Origin: Gonatopus flavifemur
Lineage: Eukaryota > Arthropoda > Insecta > Hymenoptera > Dryinidae
Assembly: GCA_018340375.1 (NCBI GenBank)
Contig: JAFFJZ010000014.1
Span: 1,798,001 to 1,862,000, forward strand
DNA length: 64,000 nucleotides
Direction: 5' to 3'
Part shown: positions 56,051 through 64,000 of the stretch, one piece after another
Layout: every line of letters starts with the position of its first letter
How positions within the stretch are numbered: position 1 is the stretch's first letter
Notes under the pieces: generated by a model
Databases searched by the model: none
What the model was told of the DNA's origin: nothing
What the model saw: only the letters and a program-made list of their open reading frames with translations
Made by a program: the position numbers and the translations under genes

Positions 56051-56629
56051 TGATTCAACCGAGTGAATGCCAACCAACTTACCGCAATGGTATTTCTGTT
56101 GAAATCAATTTGATTACTTCGAGAAAATTGGATTTCCAAACAGTCTTCGAGACGCCAATTCATGTATCGGTGAGGATCGAGAGCACACGTGAAACATGAG
56201 AGCAGCGCTCTCTTCAATCCCGTATGTAGTAGTTGGGTACGTTCGGGTCAATACAAAAACCACACCGCTACGTGGCGCTGAATGCAAGTGCACGATCAGG
56301 TTGTGAACCAAATCATCGTACACGGCGTTGATTGGTCAATTCTTTTAGATCAACCTATCATATCTGTGATTCTATAAGAATTGACTGATGGACCAAGTGT
56401 ATTCCAAACCCCCATTTTTGTGTAAGAGAATGAAGTAGGTATACTTCATAAGTACTGGCTGACTGCACCATACGTGTTGTCAAAGTTAGTTCTTGAGAAA
56501 GGAAATCGTGCGTTGAAGCATATTCCATAGATATTTAAAACAGCCTCACTAGGATCAACTATAAACGTTCTATAAATATATGAACCATGTTAATAGAATA
56601 TTCTTCGAACGTTTGTATTGAGTATATTG
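56051..56629. other. no gene recognised
   Basis: Between the LINE tail and the Polinton capsid fragment; may be decayed Polinton sequence, but no motif is seen. Confidence 0.3.
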
Positions 56630-56993
56630 TAAGAATATTCATAGCATATTCTGTGCTACATGGGTACCGACATATTTACTCTTATCAATCTTGATCGCAT
56701 TCAACTCATAGCGTATCTCTTCGAACAAGTGAAATATGGCATTGTTCACCAATTGAGTTGTGACTGGAGAGCTTGAACTATCGGGTTTCAACAACCTCCC
56801 ATGAACGTGGAGAGAGCTCTTGCTTGTTAGTAAACATTAATCTTGATGTTGTACTGCAATTTGAATCTTATCACTGCTATTGGATGTAGAGGATACATAC
56901 GGTTGATGTGCCTATGTCTCATAATGGGCTATGGATTCGTCAATCACACCCAGGTCGTTGATTTTTAATATATTAGAATCCATGACAGAAACA
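56630..56993 (-). pseudogene. Polinton major capsid protein, N-terminal fragment
   Basis: From ATG at 56993 the minus strand reads ILKINDLGVIDESIAH and later LVNNAIFHLFEEIRYELNAI, the first jelly-roll region of the double-jelly-roll capsid protein of Polinton/Maverick (adintovirus-like) elements. Two in-frame stops interrupt it, and the reading ends near 56640; most of the protein is missing. It follows the penton-like gene and a small ORF in the same direction, the expected late-gene cluster. A dead, ancient copy. Confidence 0.65.
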
Positions 56994-57019
56994 AGGACAG
57001 TGACAATGTAGTCTGTATT

Positions 57020-57199
57020 TTATCTTCTCTGACCACGATTGATGACTTTCAGCCCTAAGCTCGTCAGTGACAATACATTCTGAGGTTTCAACATCTTGGG
57101 AATTGTCCGACGACTGATGGGGTTTGGGTATGATAATTGATTCTTATAACTTCCACTGACAACGATCCGTTTTCCATTGTACACGATATTCATTCTCAT
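57020..57199 (-). CDS. small Polinton-associated ORF, 59 aa
   Basis: ATG (57199) to stop (57020): basic, MRMNIVYNGKRIVVSGSYKN to LKVINRGQRR. It is open throughout and fits exactly between the penton-like and major-capsid relics on the same strand, so it may be a conserved small structural or core protein of the element. No domain recognised. Given the decay of its neighbours it is probably not expressed. Confidence 0.4.
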   Translation of the reverse strand: MRMNIVYNGKRIVVSGSYKNQLSYPNPISRRTIPKMLKPQNVLSLTSLGLKVINRGQRR

Positions 57200-57221
57200 A
57201 TAGATTTCACGTGTGATCGCC

Positions 57222-57836
57222 CTATACAGTTATGACTTCATCACGAAATTCAACCAATTTTTCGTCCTGGTTTACGATTCTCAATTGGATGTGATCCATG
57301 ATTTTCGTAGTCAATGGTAAATATATGACGCGGTATGGTACTCCGACAATTTTGAATTCAGGTGGAACGGTTGGAAAAAATTCGTGTATGGTATGTACTT
57401 TGAAACCATCGAGGTATGCCCCTGTTGTTATGTTACACTCTACTTTCAAAGCATTGATCTTCAGAACGGTAACTGGTAGATCTGAAAAATAGCACTCAGC
57501 GGCTGATAAAGTTCGTGGGGCGTATCCGAGTGAACGACCAATGGAACTCAATGGTCTGGAATCAAGTTCACGATTACATACACCTTCACTTCGTAGAGTA
57601 TTATTGTCTATAGTGATATTTATGAAACTCCCTCTATCCTCCAATACGCTTTGTAAATATTCCTCAATATCCTTGGTTTCATAACTGCCTGTAGATATTG
57701 CAATCGATGCAATTTTTTCCACTATATGCAGTTCATTATTACTCGTATCTATGTTCAGTAGAGAATTTGATGTTAGTAGTTGAATGAGTCCGAGAACGTA
57801 ATTTTTATTCGATCAAAGATCAATTGGAGGGGAATA
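57222..57836 (-). pseudogene. Polinton penton-like (minor capsid) protein
   Basis: The open frame begins at 57722, but the same frame extends upstream (LLNIDTSNNELHIVEKIASI...) to a stop near 57810 and further to DKYYSPPIDL. The body contains STGSYETKDIEEYLQSVLED and the C-terminal block HEFFPTVPPEFKIVGVPYRV, IYLPLTTKIMDHIQLRIVNQ, typical of the single-jelly-roll minor capsid protein of Polintons. It ends FRDEVITV at an early stop. At least one internal stop and a truncated end, so non-functional. Confidence 0.65.
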
Positions 57837-57887
57837 ATATTTATCTAAGATCGACGGGGCTCCTTATGGTGTCGAACGCCTGATCCA

Positions 57888-58124
57888 TCACTGAATATTC
57901 GTGATTATAGGAAGATGATATCTGTTTTTCATATGAAGCTGATTACAGGGAAATTTGAGACATAAATGTCCATACCCGAACGTATCATAATCTTGATATC
58001 GGTGATGATTGTCCTTTACGCTACCAGCATCCTGACCAAAGGATCTCATGACATCCATCGGTGGTGGGAGATCACCAAAACCATCGAAGTGAGTGACATC
58101 ATTTTTGATTTTGTTATATGTCAC
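57888..58124 (-). pseudogene. uncharacterised ORF upstream of the penton-like gene
   Basis: A 78-codon minus-strand frame (NDVTHFDGFGDLPPPMDVMR...) in the same orientation as the capsid genes and close to them. It is possibly part of the Polinton, but I do not recognise it. The short overlap with an opposite ORF of similar size limits confidence. Confidence 0.2.
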
Positions 58125-58221
58125 TCAATGCGTACCAGGTCCATCCCTGTTATACAAATTGATAATCATTGATCATCGTACTTGTGGACCATTCGATGGT
58201 AACGCACCCGGATGAATATTC

Positions 58222-58270
58222 CCAGTGCCAGGAACATCGGCAAAAACGGAGGGAAAGCAAGGGGAAACTA
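58222..58270 (+). repeat. LINE 5'-leader-like fragment
   Basis: Shares CCAGGAACATCGGCAAAAAC and GGAGGGAAAGCA with 18275-18325, next to the LINE 5' endonuclease fragment. Followed by a TAGTATTT-rich stretch (58277-58400). Confidence 0.4.
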
Positions 58271-58276
58271 CCTTCT

Positions 58277-58400
58277 TCAGTATGTAGTATTTTTAGTACT
58301 ACGGTAGTATTTTTTGTACCTGAATTTGACTCAGTAGTATTTTTGTAGTATGTGGTATTTTGGTAGTATTTTTTGGGAATAAGTAGTATAAAAATGGTAT
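58277..58400. repeat. TAGTATTT-rich simple repeat
   Basis: Many copies of GTAGTATTTTT and GTAGTA with short spacers. Could be a subterminal region of the adjacent hAT element, whose ends I could not define. Confidence 0.5.
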
Positions 58401-58834
58401 TTTTATGAAAAATTCAAATTACCAGTAATGAAATGGGGAGGATTGCTAACACACTCACAAAACCTTTCACTGATTCCTGATATTAGGAACCATGGAGATA
58501 ACAGCAATATTATTTTAATCTATTCAATTCTATAATAGGATTTCCGTACTTCAATATTTTCCAACAGTTTTTTCTCATAGCTTGAGAATATTGATTTTCC
58601 AATATTTTTTTTCATCAATCTGAGGATATCGGTATTAGATTAATTTTCATTGTTTCATTTCAATTCATCTTTCATAAAGTATAAATGAAAATCTTATGTA
58701 ATACTAAACATTTTTTCATAAAACAGGGATAAATTCTGTCACTGAGCAACAATAACAAACATACAAATTTGTTCCTTCTTTGGACTGATTGAAAAAAGAA
58801 CTGAAATATAAGTGAACTTACAATCAGATAACAG

Positions 58835-60833
58835 TCAACAGTATATTCTTGAATTACATCCCTGAATCATTTTCCTTGTAAGAGTAAATTTATCACAATT
58901 TCCGCTCAGTTCTTCTTTTATATTAATAATTTTTTTAACCGACTCAGTTGACAAGTTATTTCTATGAGTGGTCTTAATAAGGGATACATTCAAAAATATT
59001 CTTTCGCAATCCGTGTTAGAAACTGGTGAACAAAATAAGTAAAAAATCAGTTTACAAAGGTGTTTGTGAGTATACTCATTTTTGAGTGATTTTTCACTGG
59101 CAATTACAGTCCAAAATTGTTCACAAGTTTGAGCAGCATTTTCTTGAACTATTGGAGTCAGTTTTGGGGAAAACTGCAAAGCTCGCCATCCTCTATCTAC
59201 TAATTGTGTAAACTCAAGATCTTTCATAAATATGCTGCTAATAGAAAGTAAACTGGGAATTTGTTCTGAAAGATCCGTTGCAGGATCCATAAATTTCAGC
59301 ATTGCGAAAAAATTGTTTTGAAAAGGCAATCTTGATTCCAGTTCTGTACATAATGTGATTAAGAATTTTTGACATGTTTCATAGAAAATATGGAGCTTTG
59401 ATTTTTCCTGTGTCAAATAACTGTTCTCAGCCATGAGATTAGTAGCTTGAACTCCCATATAGATTTTATCAATTGGTAACAAATTTACTGTCGACTGTGG
59501 ATCTATATCTCTGGCTTCAGTAGATCTTACGTATAAAATCTTCATATACAAACCGACTAGCACTTTGTGAGCTTCACAGATGGATCTGTAGAATTTATGA
59601 ACATTCGAATATTGCGATTGAAGAATTACATCCGATTCATCTGTAATGGTTAGTACTTCTAGGAGGAAAACCAAGTACAATTGGTTGTAAGGATTTTGGA
59701 ACATATCAAACAGCCTCTCAGCGGCTATGAGTCTTTCACTCAAATATTGGTCTTGAAAGAATAATTGAAGAGCGTTCCACTGCTCCAAAATTCTTTCTAT
59801 ACAACCTCGAAGAGAAAGCCATCTTATGTCATAAAGTTTTAATAAGTTATGCTTAGGAGTATTGGTGAATAACTGAAATCCCGCAAATTCGTTCTGTCTC
59901 TTTGAACTATAGGAAAAATAATTATTAGTGTCCCTTACGAAATCTTCAATATACCGAGGATGAGTTTCGCAAGATTTACTTACTGCCAAAGCTATAGAAT
60001 GACAAACACACTCGACAAAAATACAATCAGGTGATATTTCAGTGAGCTCCTGCACTAAACCATCTTTTTCTCCGAACATCACATTCGTTGTATCAGCCGC
60101 GAATCCGATTAAGTTAGACATTGTTGAGCCATGCCTTGCGGTACTGCCCTTAATGACGTCGAAAAGTCCTTGGGATGTTTGGTTCTTTACTTCTACGAGA
60201 TCAAGTAACCGCGTTTTAATACAATATTCCTTTTGAGAAAAATACTTGATCACGATAGCCAGATTAGTTGTTGTAGAATATCCGTCGATTCGTCAATAAT
60301 CAAAGAATACTTCACAGTGAGAATCTCATTTTCATGACTTTTGATATCATCAAACATTTAGTTCTGCATCTCAACAGCTAACACATTGTACGTGACATAT
60401 CGGGCTTTGGTTCGTTTGCAAGTGAAGTTTTTTGCAATGTCTGAATCAGGAAAAGCTGACAGCAAAACTCCTGAAAAATGATCCATGAACTGGAATGGGA
60501 TATTATGTTCTACTAATGCCGCACATATTTTCAATTCCGCAGATGTCACTGCGACTTCCAGTGGAGTTTTCAAATACTTCGTAACAGAACTGGTTCCGAG
60601 TAACCCTTCATCATTTTTCCATGTTTTGTTGTAATAATGTGCTGAAGAAGTGATGCGCGTCTCGGTAGAATTGTAACATCGCATGCTTTACAGTAAACAT
60701 TTTCCTGATCAGAGCATCGACTCAACCAAGATTGGAATTGTGGATCCTGCTCCCACTCACTTCGATACTTTTGTTTACGCCCTGTCTGGAAAATGCAATA
60801 GATTTCAGTGAATTCCAACAGGTGCTGTGACAA
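58835..60833 (-). pseudogene. hAT transposase, zinc-finger type, few lesions
   Basis: From 60833 on the minus strand: a C2H2 (BED-like) finger YCKACDVTILPRRASLLQHI-(I)TTKH; TSAELKICAALVEHNIPF; LIIDESTD (first catalytic Asp); after a frame change VIKYFSQKEYCIKTRLLDLV; GFAADTTNVMFG (second Asp region); CVCHSIALAVSKSCE; and the C-terminal dimerisation block LFCSPVSNTDCERIFLNVSL, IKTTHRNNL with the third acidic residue nearby. The last 472 codons (60253-58835) are open. Upstream there are two frameshifts (near 60600 and 60265) and one stop (60360). TIRs and 8-bp duplication not identified. It interrupts the Polinton gene series, so it is younger than the Polinton. Confidence 0.88.
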
Positions 60834-60899
60834 GAACCGCTGCGTGTGAGAAACTGCATAGAGAAAAAAAGAGCAAATGAAAGTTCTTCATCACCAATT

Positions 60900-61530
60900 G
60901 TGGCTCGTAGAATGCTGAACTAGCTAACCCTATTTTGTCGAACACATGTGATGTTCATATATACATATATTATAAACGAAATCTAATACTCAAATGAAAT
61001 CGATAATTCCATTATTTGAACTGATCATTGTAATATGATTCTTACAACAGTATATAAAGTTGAAATATACGTACATTTTTCGAGGCTTCTTCAACCAAAA
61101 GTTTTCTTTTTTTCGGTGAAGTGAACTCACTTTTATCATCAGATGACATTTTTTATTATAAACAACAACGGTGAGAATGATTTGTTCAGGAATAAGAATG
61201 TTTTTCAAAGTTTCATATCCAAATGCAGAAGTAGAGATTCCAGGGATTTCAAGCAATTAGCAAACATTCAAGACATGGAGTTGAGCCTGGTTGGCAAGTC
61301 TGAAAAAGAGTGAAAATGAGAGGGCAGGGTACGGCAGGATGACCGGTTAGTACTTTCTGCTGTTTTCATGATTGGTTGTCCTCTCTAATAAAAACGGATC
61401 ATTGAAGGATTCCATTATATCTGAATGGTGACGCTGGCTTACTGGCGTCTTTGCGCTGGAAGTGAGAACATCCAGTAACCTAGTACTGTATAGGGGTTTT
61501 CATTGGAATACCCAGTGAAATTCAATTCCG
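60900..61530. other. no gene recognised
   Basis: Probably includes the 5' flank of the hAT gene; TIR not identified. Confidence 0.3.
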
Positions 61531-61539
61531 TTAACCTTT

Positions 61540-61725
61540 TTGGATATCACAATACCATTATTCGGTACTGATTTGGATTTTCATGTGAATCTCACCAGAG
61601 ATGAGTTGGAGAGATTGCTAACGATATATGAGAACCAAGGACCAGTTTCTGATTGGTGGTATCACGTTTTCCGTTTATCATTTCATGCTGATTGGCTTAG
61701 AAGAAGAATTCAGCCAATCACATAA
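61540..61725 (+). other. unassigned 61-codon ORF
   Basis: DLDFHVNLTRDELERLLTIY...WWYHVFRLSFHADWLRRR has protein-like composition, but no family is recognised, and it lies opposite to the Polinton genes. Reported only because the composition is unlike that of the chance ORFs around it. Confidence 0.15.
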
Positions 61726-61798
61726 TTTTCTTCGAAAGAAAAAAACGTGACACGGGCAATGGGTAGTATGCGAGAAGCCCGACCGGTAACGGACGGTA

Positions 61799-62180
61799 AA
61801 TCCTGGACGCGTCCTTGACCTTGACAGGTCATTTCAAGGCCCAATTTCTTTTTCTCTCGTATTTTGAGTTCAAACTGTGTATGCCTACGTTTTTTGTGTG
61901 CTGAGGACGAAAAAAGATGGTGAAAGAAATCCTGGATGCGTCCTTGACCATGGAAAAGGCCATTTCAAGAGAAAAAGAAATTGGACCTTGAAATGACTTC
62001 CAAATGACCTTCTTCAAGGTCAGGGTCGTATCCAGGACGTTTTTCACCATTTTTCTCGTACTCAGCTCATCAAAAAACGTAGGCATACACAGTTTTAGCT
62101 CAAAATACGAAAAAAAAAGAATTGGACCTTGAAATGACCTTTTTCGAGGTCAAGGATGCACCCAGGATTTTTTAACCATT
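61799..62180. mobile_element. fold-back element, about 160-190-bp arms
   Basis: TCCTGGACGCGTCCTTGACC, then TTTCAAGGCCCAATTTC, CGTATTTTGAGTTC and CTGTGTATGCCTACGTTTTT in the left arm are answered in inverted order in the right arm (AAAAACGTAGGCATACACAG, GAGCTCAAAATACG-like, GACCTTGAAATGACC, AGGATGCACCCAGGA). Additional inner copies of TTGACC...CATTTCAAG make the centre complex. Non-coding. Confidence 0.75.
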
Positions 62181-62394
62181 TTTCCGTTCTCAGCGCGGAA
62201 AATCACTATCAAAAACATCCAGAAACCATCCCATAGTTTTCCTTCGCATTCACCTTTCCCTCCCAGACGGGACTAGTCCCAAAAGGGACCACTTGTTCGG
62301 TCGGAAGTTATCCGTGAGTTATATATTCGATTTATATATAAAACACACGAATCAAAACAGATCGATTTGCACTGAAGATTCCCCGTCCTCTGAA

Positions 62395-62503
62395 GGATAA
62401 GGGTTGTTGTAGATATGTAGAAATTAAGTGTCCAGCGGATAATAGACAGTGTTGGAGGATTTCATCAAACCAGTCATGAGACTGATTACTCCATGATGAT
62501 GAC
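62395..62503 (+). mobile_element. LINE copy 3, 3' tail only
   Basis: GATAAGGGTTGTTGTAGATA, AGAAATTAAGTGTCCAGCGG and the ending AGACTGATTACTCCATGATG followed by ATGACGA match the 3' ends at 42640-42770 and 55945-56050. It is a severely 5'-truncated copy, closest to copy 1. Confidence 0.85.
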
Positions 62504-62589
62504 GAATATTCTCCTGAAGTATAGAATTTTCGCATACTTGAGTAGATGGCAATATTGGTCAGAGCTCTATGTGGTAGCGTCATTTCAAC

Positions 62590-63333
62590 TTATTTTGGGT
62601 GTAAATACAGACCCATTCCTCCCTTACATGGACTCAAATATAATCCTTTCCCGAGAGCAATGGCTTTCATCATTTTGTTGTCGCGTCGACACAATTTGAA
62701 CGTTTTCTCAGCTGTTTTTTCATCATTTACGGCTTCCATCGCATCTGCAGCACCAACAATCGATGAACCCGTGGCGCTGAGTCCAACAAACAGGGGTACC
62801 AGGAAAGGCAGCACACCACCAACCTTCGTTAGTATTGAGAGAATGCGTTGGGCATGCATGAAATTCTTATTACCCATACTTCTCACAGTTCCTCGTGTTC
62901 CTTTGGGAGCGGACTTCACGGTTTCACGAGTACTTGGGTTAACAACCATCGATTTCTTTGCAGCATCGATGATTTTTCGCAAAACCGTTTTCTTCTTTTT
63001 CTCCTCTTGTTCCGTACCCATGCCAAATTTTGCTTCAGTTCTCATAGCATTTGTCACACCCCATGCAGTTATTTTCTCACTGAGATTGTCGTCGCGAGCG
63101 AATATGCGTTTTCAAGCCTTTTCCGCTCAAACTTCATCAGCCACGTTTCTACCCTCGGTGTTCTCTCGATTTTGCGAGTACGGAACATCGTGTTCCTCAC
63201 ATTCTGCATCCAATGAATTGATACCAGGGTCCTCACGTGCGAGACATTCCGAAAACTTCGTTACGGGCCCACAGTATTGATAATCAGGTAGATGTAGTTC
63301 AAGGACAACTTATTGAGAGCTGTACGGAACAGC
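62590..63333 (-). pseudogene. Polinton PLA2-like protein with hydrophobic C-terminal segment
   Basis: Minus strand. Near 63285 it reads QYCGPVTKFSECLA, then REDPGINSLDAECEEHDVPY, the calcium-loop (CGP) and His-Asp (HD) elements of the PLA2-like domain found in insect Polinton-type and some viral structural proteins. The usual loop Gly after CGP is Val. After a stop near 63110 the frame runs on through AWGVTNAMRTEAKFGMGTE, a Lys-rich linker, GGVLPFLVPLFVGLSATGSS (membrane-like), and ends IALGKGLYLSPCKGG...YLHPK at 62590. The hydrophobic segment plus 'GKGLYL' ending is typical of the Polinton protein. Two or more lesions; dead. Confidence 0.6.
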
Positions 63334-63453
63334 CCCCACCGCGTTTCCTCTCCTCAGGTGTGTGAACTTTCATGTCTAATAATGGACTAATGACATTCGT
63401 CGTGACAGACCACTTTTATTCATTCGGCTATTGTGTGAGTTTTTGAAACCCAA

Positions 63454-64000
63454 TCATTTGACGTGAAATTTGTTATCACGATTTTGCAATAATTTCCCCA
63501 CCAGATAAATATCGGGATACTTGACTGGTTGCAGTTCTTGCTCATAAAATCGACCAGCAATCGGCCGATCCTGATAATCTTCGGGATCATAAGTCACTAG
63601 CAATATTTGATATCTCTGTAAATATTTCACTTGTCCAATTTGGTGTGTATCCTTTTTCGAAGGCATGTTCGAATTCACTAGCACGGACTTTATCCCCCAC
63701 TTCATACTCGAATTCTTTTCTGCGAATAGGTATCCCGCTATATACATTTCTCAGTAACATTTTCCTGTTCTCAGTTGTTACTTAACTTGGTTTCATTTTG
63801 ATTAGGTGATGTTGAGTATTGTTGTAATTGGGAATCAACTCAGGTAATATATCCAGCCACTTGTAATTACCCTGCATACTGAATCGCATCCACATCTTTT
63901 CCTAGAGTGCAATCGTGCAAACGTTCACAAATCGATGCCCCCAAATTACTGAATGTTGGATATGAAGAGAAGTCATATCGTTGCATGAGATTTTTGAATT
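63454..64000 (-). pseudogene. Polinton integrase, C-terminal half (continues beyond the window)
   Basis: On the minus strand, with frame breaks: ATGACTTCTCTTCATATCCA-encoded segment, then YKWLDILPELIPNYNNTQH (spread over two frames), LLRNVYSGIPIRRKEFEYE, and in the open frame DPEDYQDRPIAGRFYEQELQ, PVKYPDIYLVGKLLQ. The last part is the SH3/chromo-like tail of the retroviral-type integrases of Polintons ('D-Y-x-x-x-P-I-x-G-x-F-Y-E-x-E-L'). At least two frame changes and one stop. The catalytic core should lie to the right of the window. Confidence 0.7.

Noticed and set aside
58267..61380. TIRs of the hAT element carrying the 58835-60833 gene
   Set aside because: Candidate CAGTATGTAGTA and CAGCAGAAAGTAC ends do not have matching 8-bp flanks; boundaries left open.
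62546..63280. 244-codon plus-strand ORF
   Set aside because: It is the reverse of the PLA2-like Polinton gene, whose minus-strand reading has clear motifs; the plus-strand product has none.
1..64000. CRISPR array or bacterial operon features
   Set aside because: No regular short direct repeats with unique spacers; tandem arrays present are satellite or transposon subterminal repeats, and gene content is eukaryotic TE.

Overview
The window is AT-rich eukaryotic DNA made almost entirely of transposable-element (TE) remains. Codon-scale similarity is to insect TE families. The mariners, the Transib, the Polinton-type genes and the DUF4806-like fragments together suggest an arthropod, most likely an insect and perhaps a parasitoid wasp; that last step rests on family resemblance only. 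I see no complete ordinary host gene, no rRNA, no canonical tRNA gene and no CRISPR array.

Layout. 1-10 kb: a mariner fragment, several terminal-inverted-repeat (TIR) elements and MITEs (845, 3310, 4655, 5898), a broken multi-exon gene on the minus strand (7347-8405) cut by a fold-back element (7855-8246), and a frameshifted mariner (8591-9881). 11.7-13.0 kb: a mariner with intact ORF, matched TIRs and a TA duplication. 15.1-16.4 kb: a satellite of about 142 bp. 17.1-18.1 kb: a repeat-rich TIR element carrying a tRNA-like box pair. 18.2-18.7 kb: a LINE 5' fragment. 19.5-31.5 kb: a decayed Ty3/gypsy element on the minus strand, split inside its integrase by a 6.8 kb hAT-type element (19759-26549), which itself contains a complete Transib element (21989-26058) with an intact 641-aa RAG1-like transposase. 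31.5-38.4 kb: a possible retroelement leader or LTR region, a Cys-containing small ORF, a CAG-rich minisatellite, a primer-binding-site-like motif and a fragment of an SCP-type phosphatase gene. 39.1-42.8 kb: LINE copy 1 with a mariner inserted in it. 42.8-50.7 kb: more TIR elements, a Polinton-type fragment, remains of DUF4806-like and DDE transposase genes, and a TTAA-flanked element. 51.5-56.05 kb: LINE copy 2, interrupted by a 2274-bp fold-back element with 956-bp arms and an AATT duplication. 56.6-64 kb: a decayed Polinton (Maverick) on the minus strand (integrase, PLA2-like protein, penton-like and major-capsid fragments), interrupted by a hAT transposase gene, a fold-back element and a LINE tail.

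How the parts fit. Most 'genes' are selfish-element genes in different states of decay, and the nesting gives relative ages: the gypsy and Polinton are old; the hAT entered the gypsy; the Transib entered the hAT; the fold-back entered LINE 2; a mariner entered LINE 1. The best-preserved proteins are the Transib transposase and the 349-aa mariner transposase. The most striking sequence detail is that both Transib ends read as heptamer CACAGTG, a 23-bp spacer and an A-rich nonamer, the layout of a V(D)J 23-RSS. A second pattern is that three different TIR elements each carry an internal tRNA-like A-box/B-box pair.
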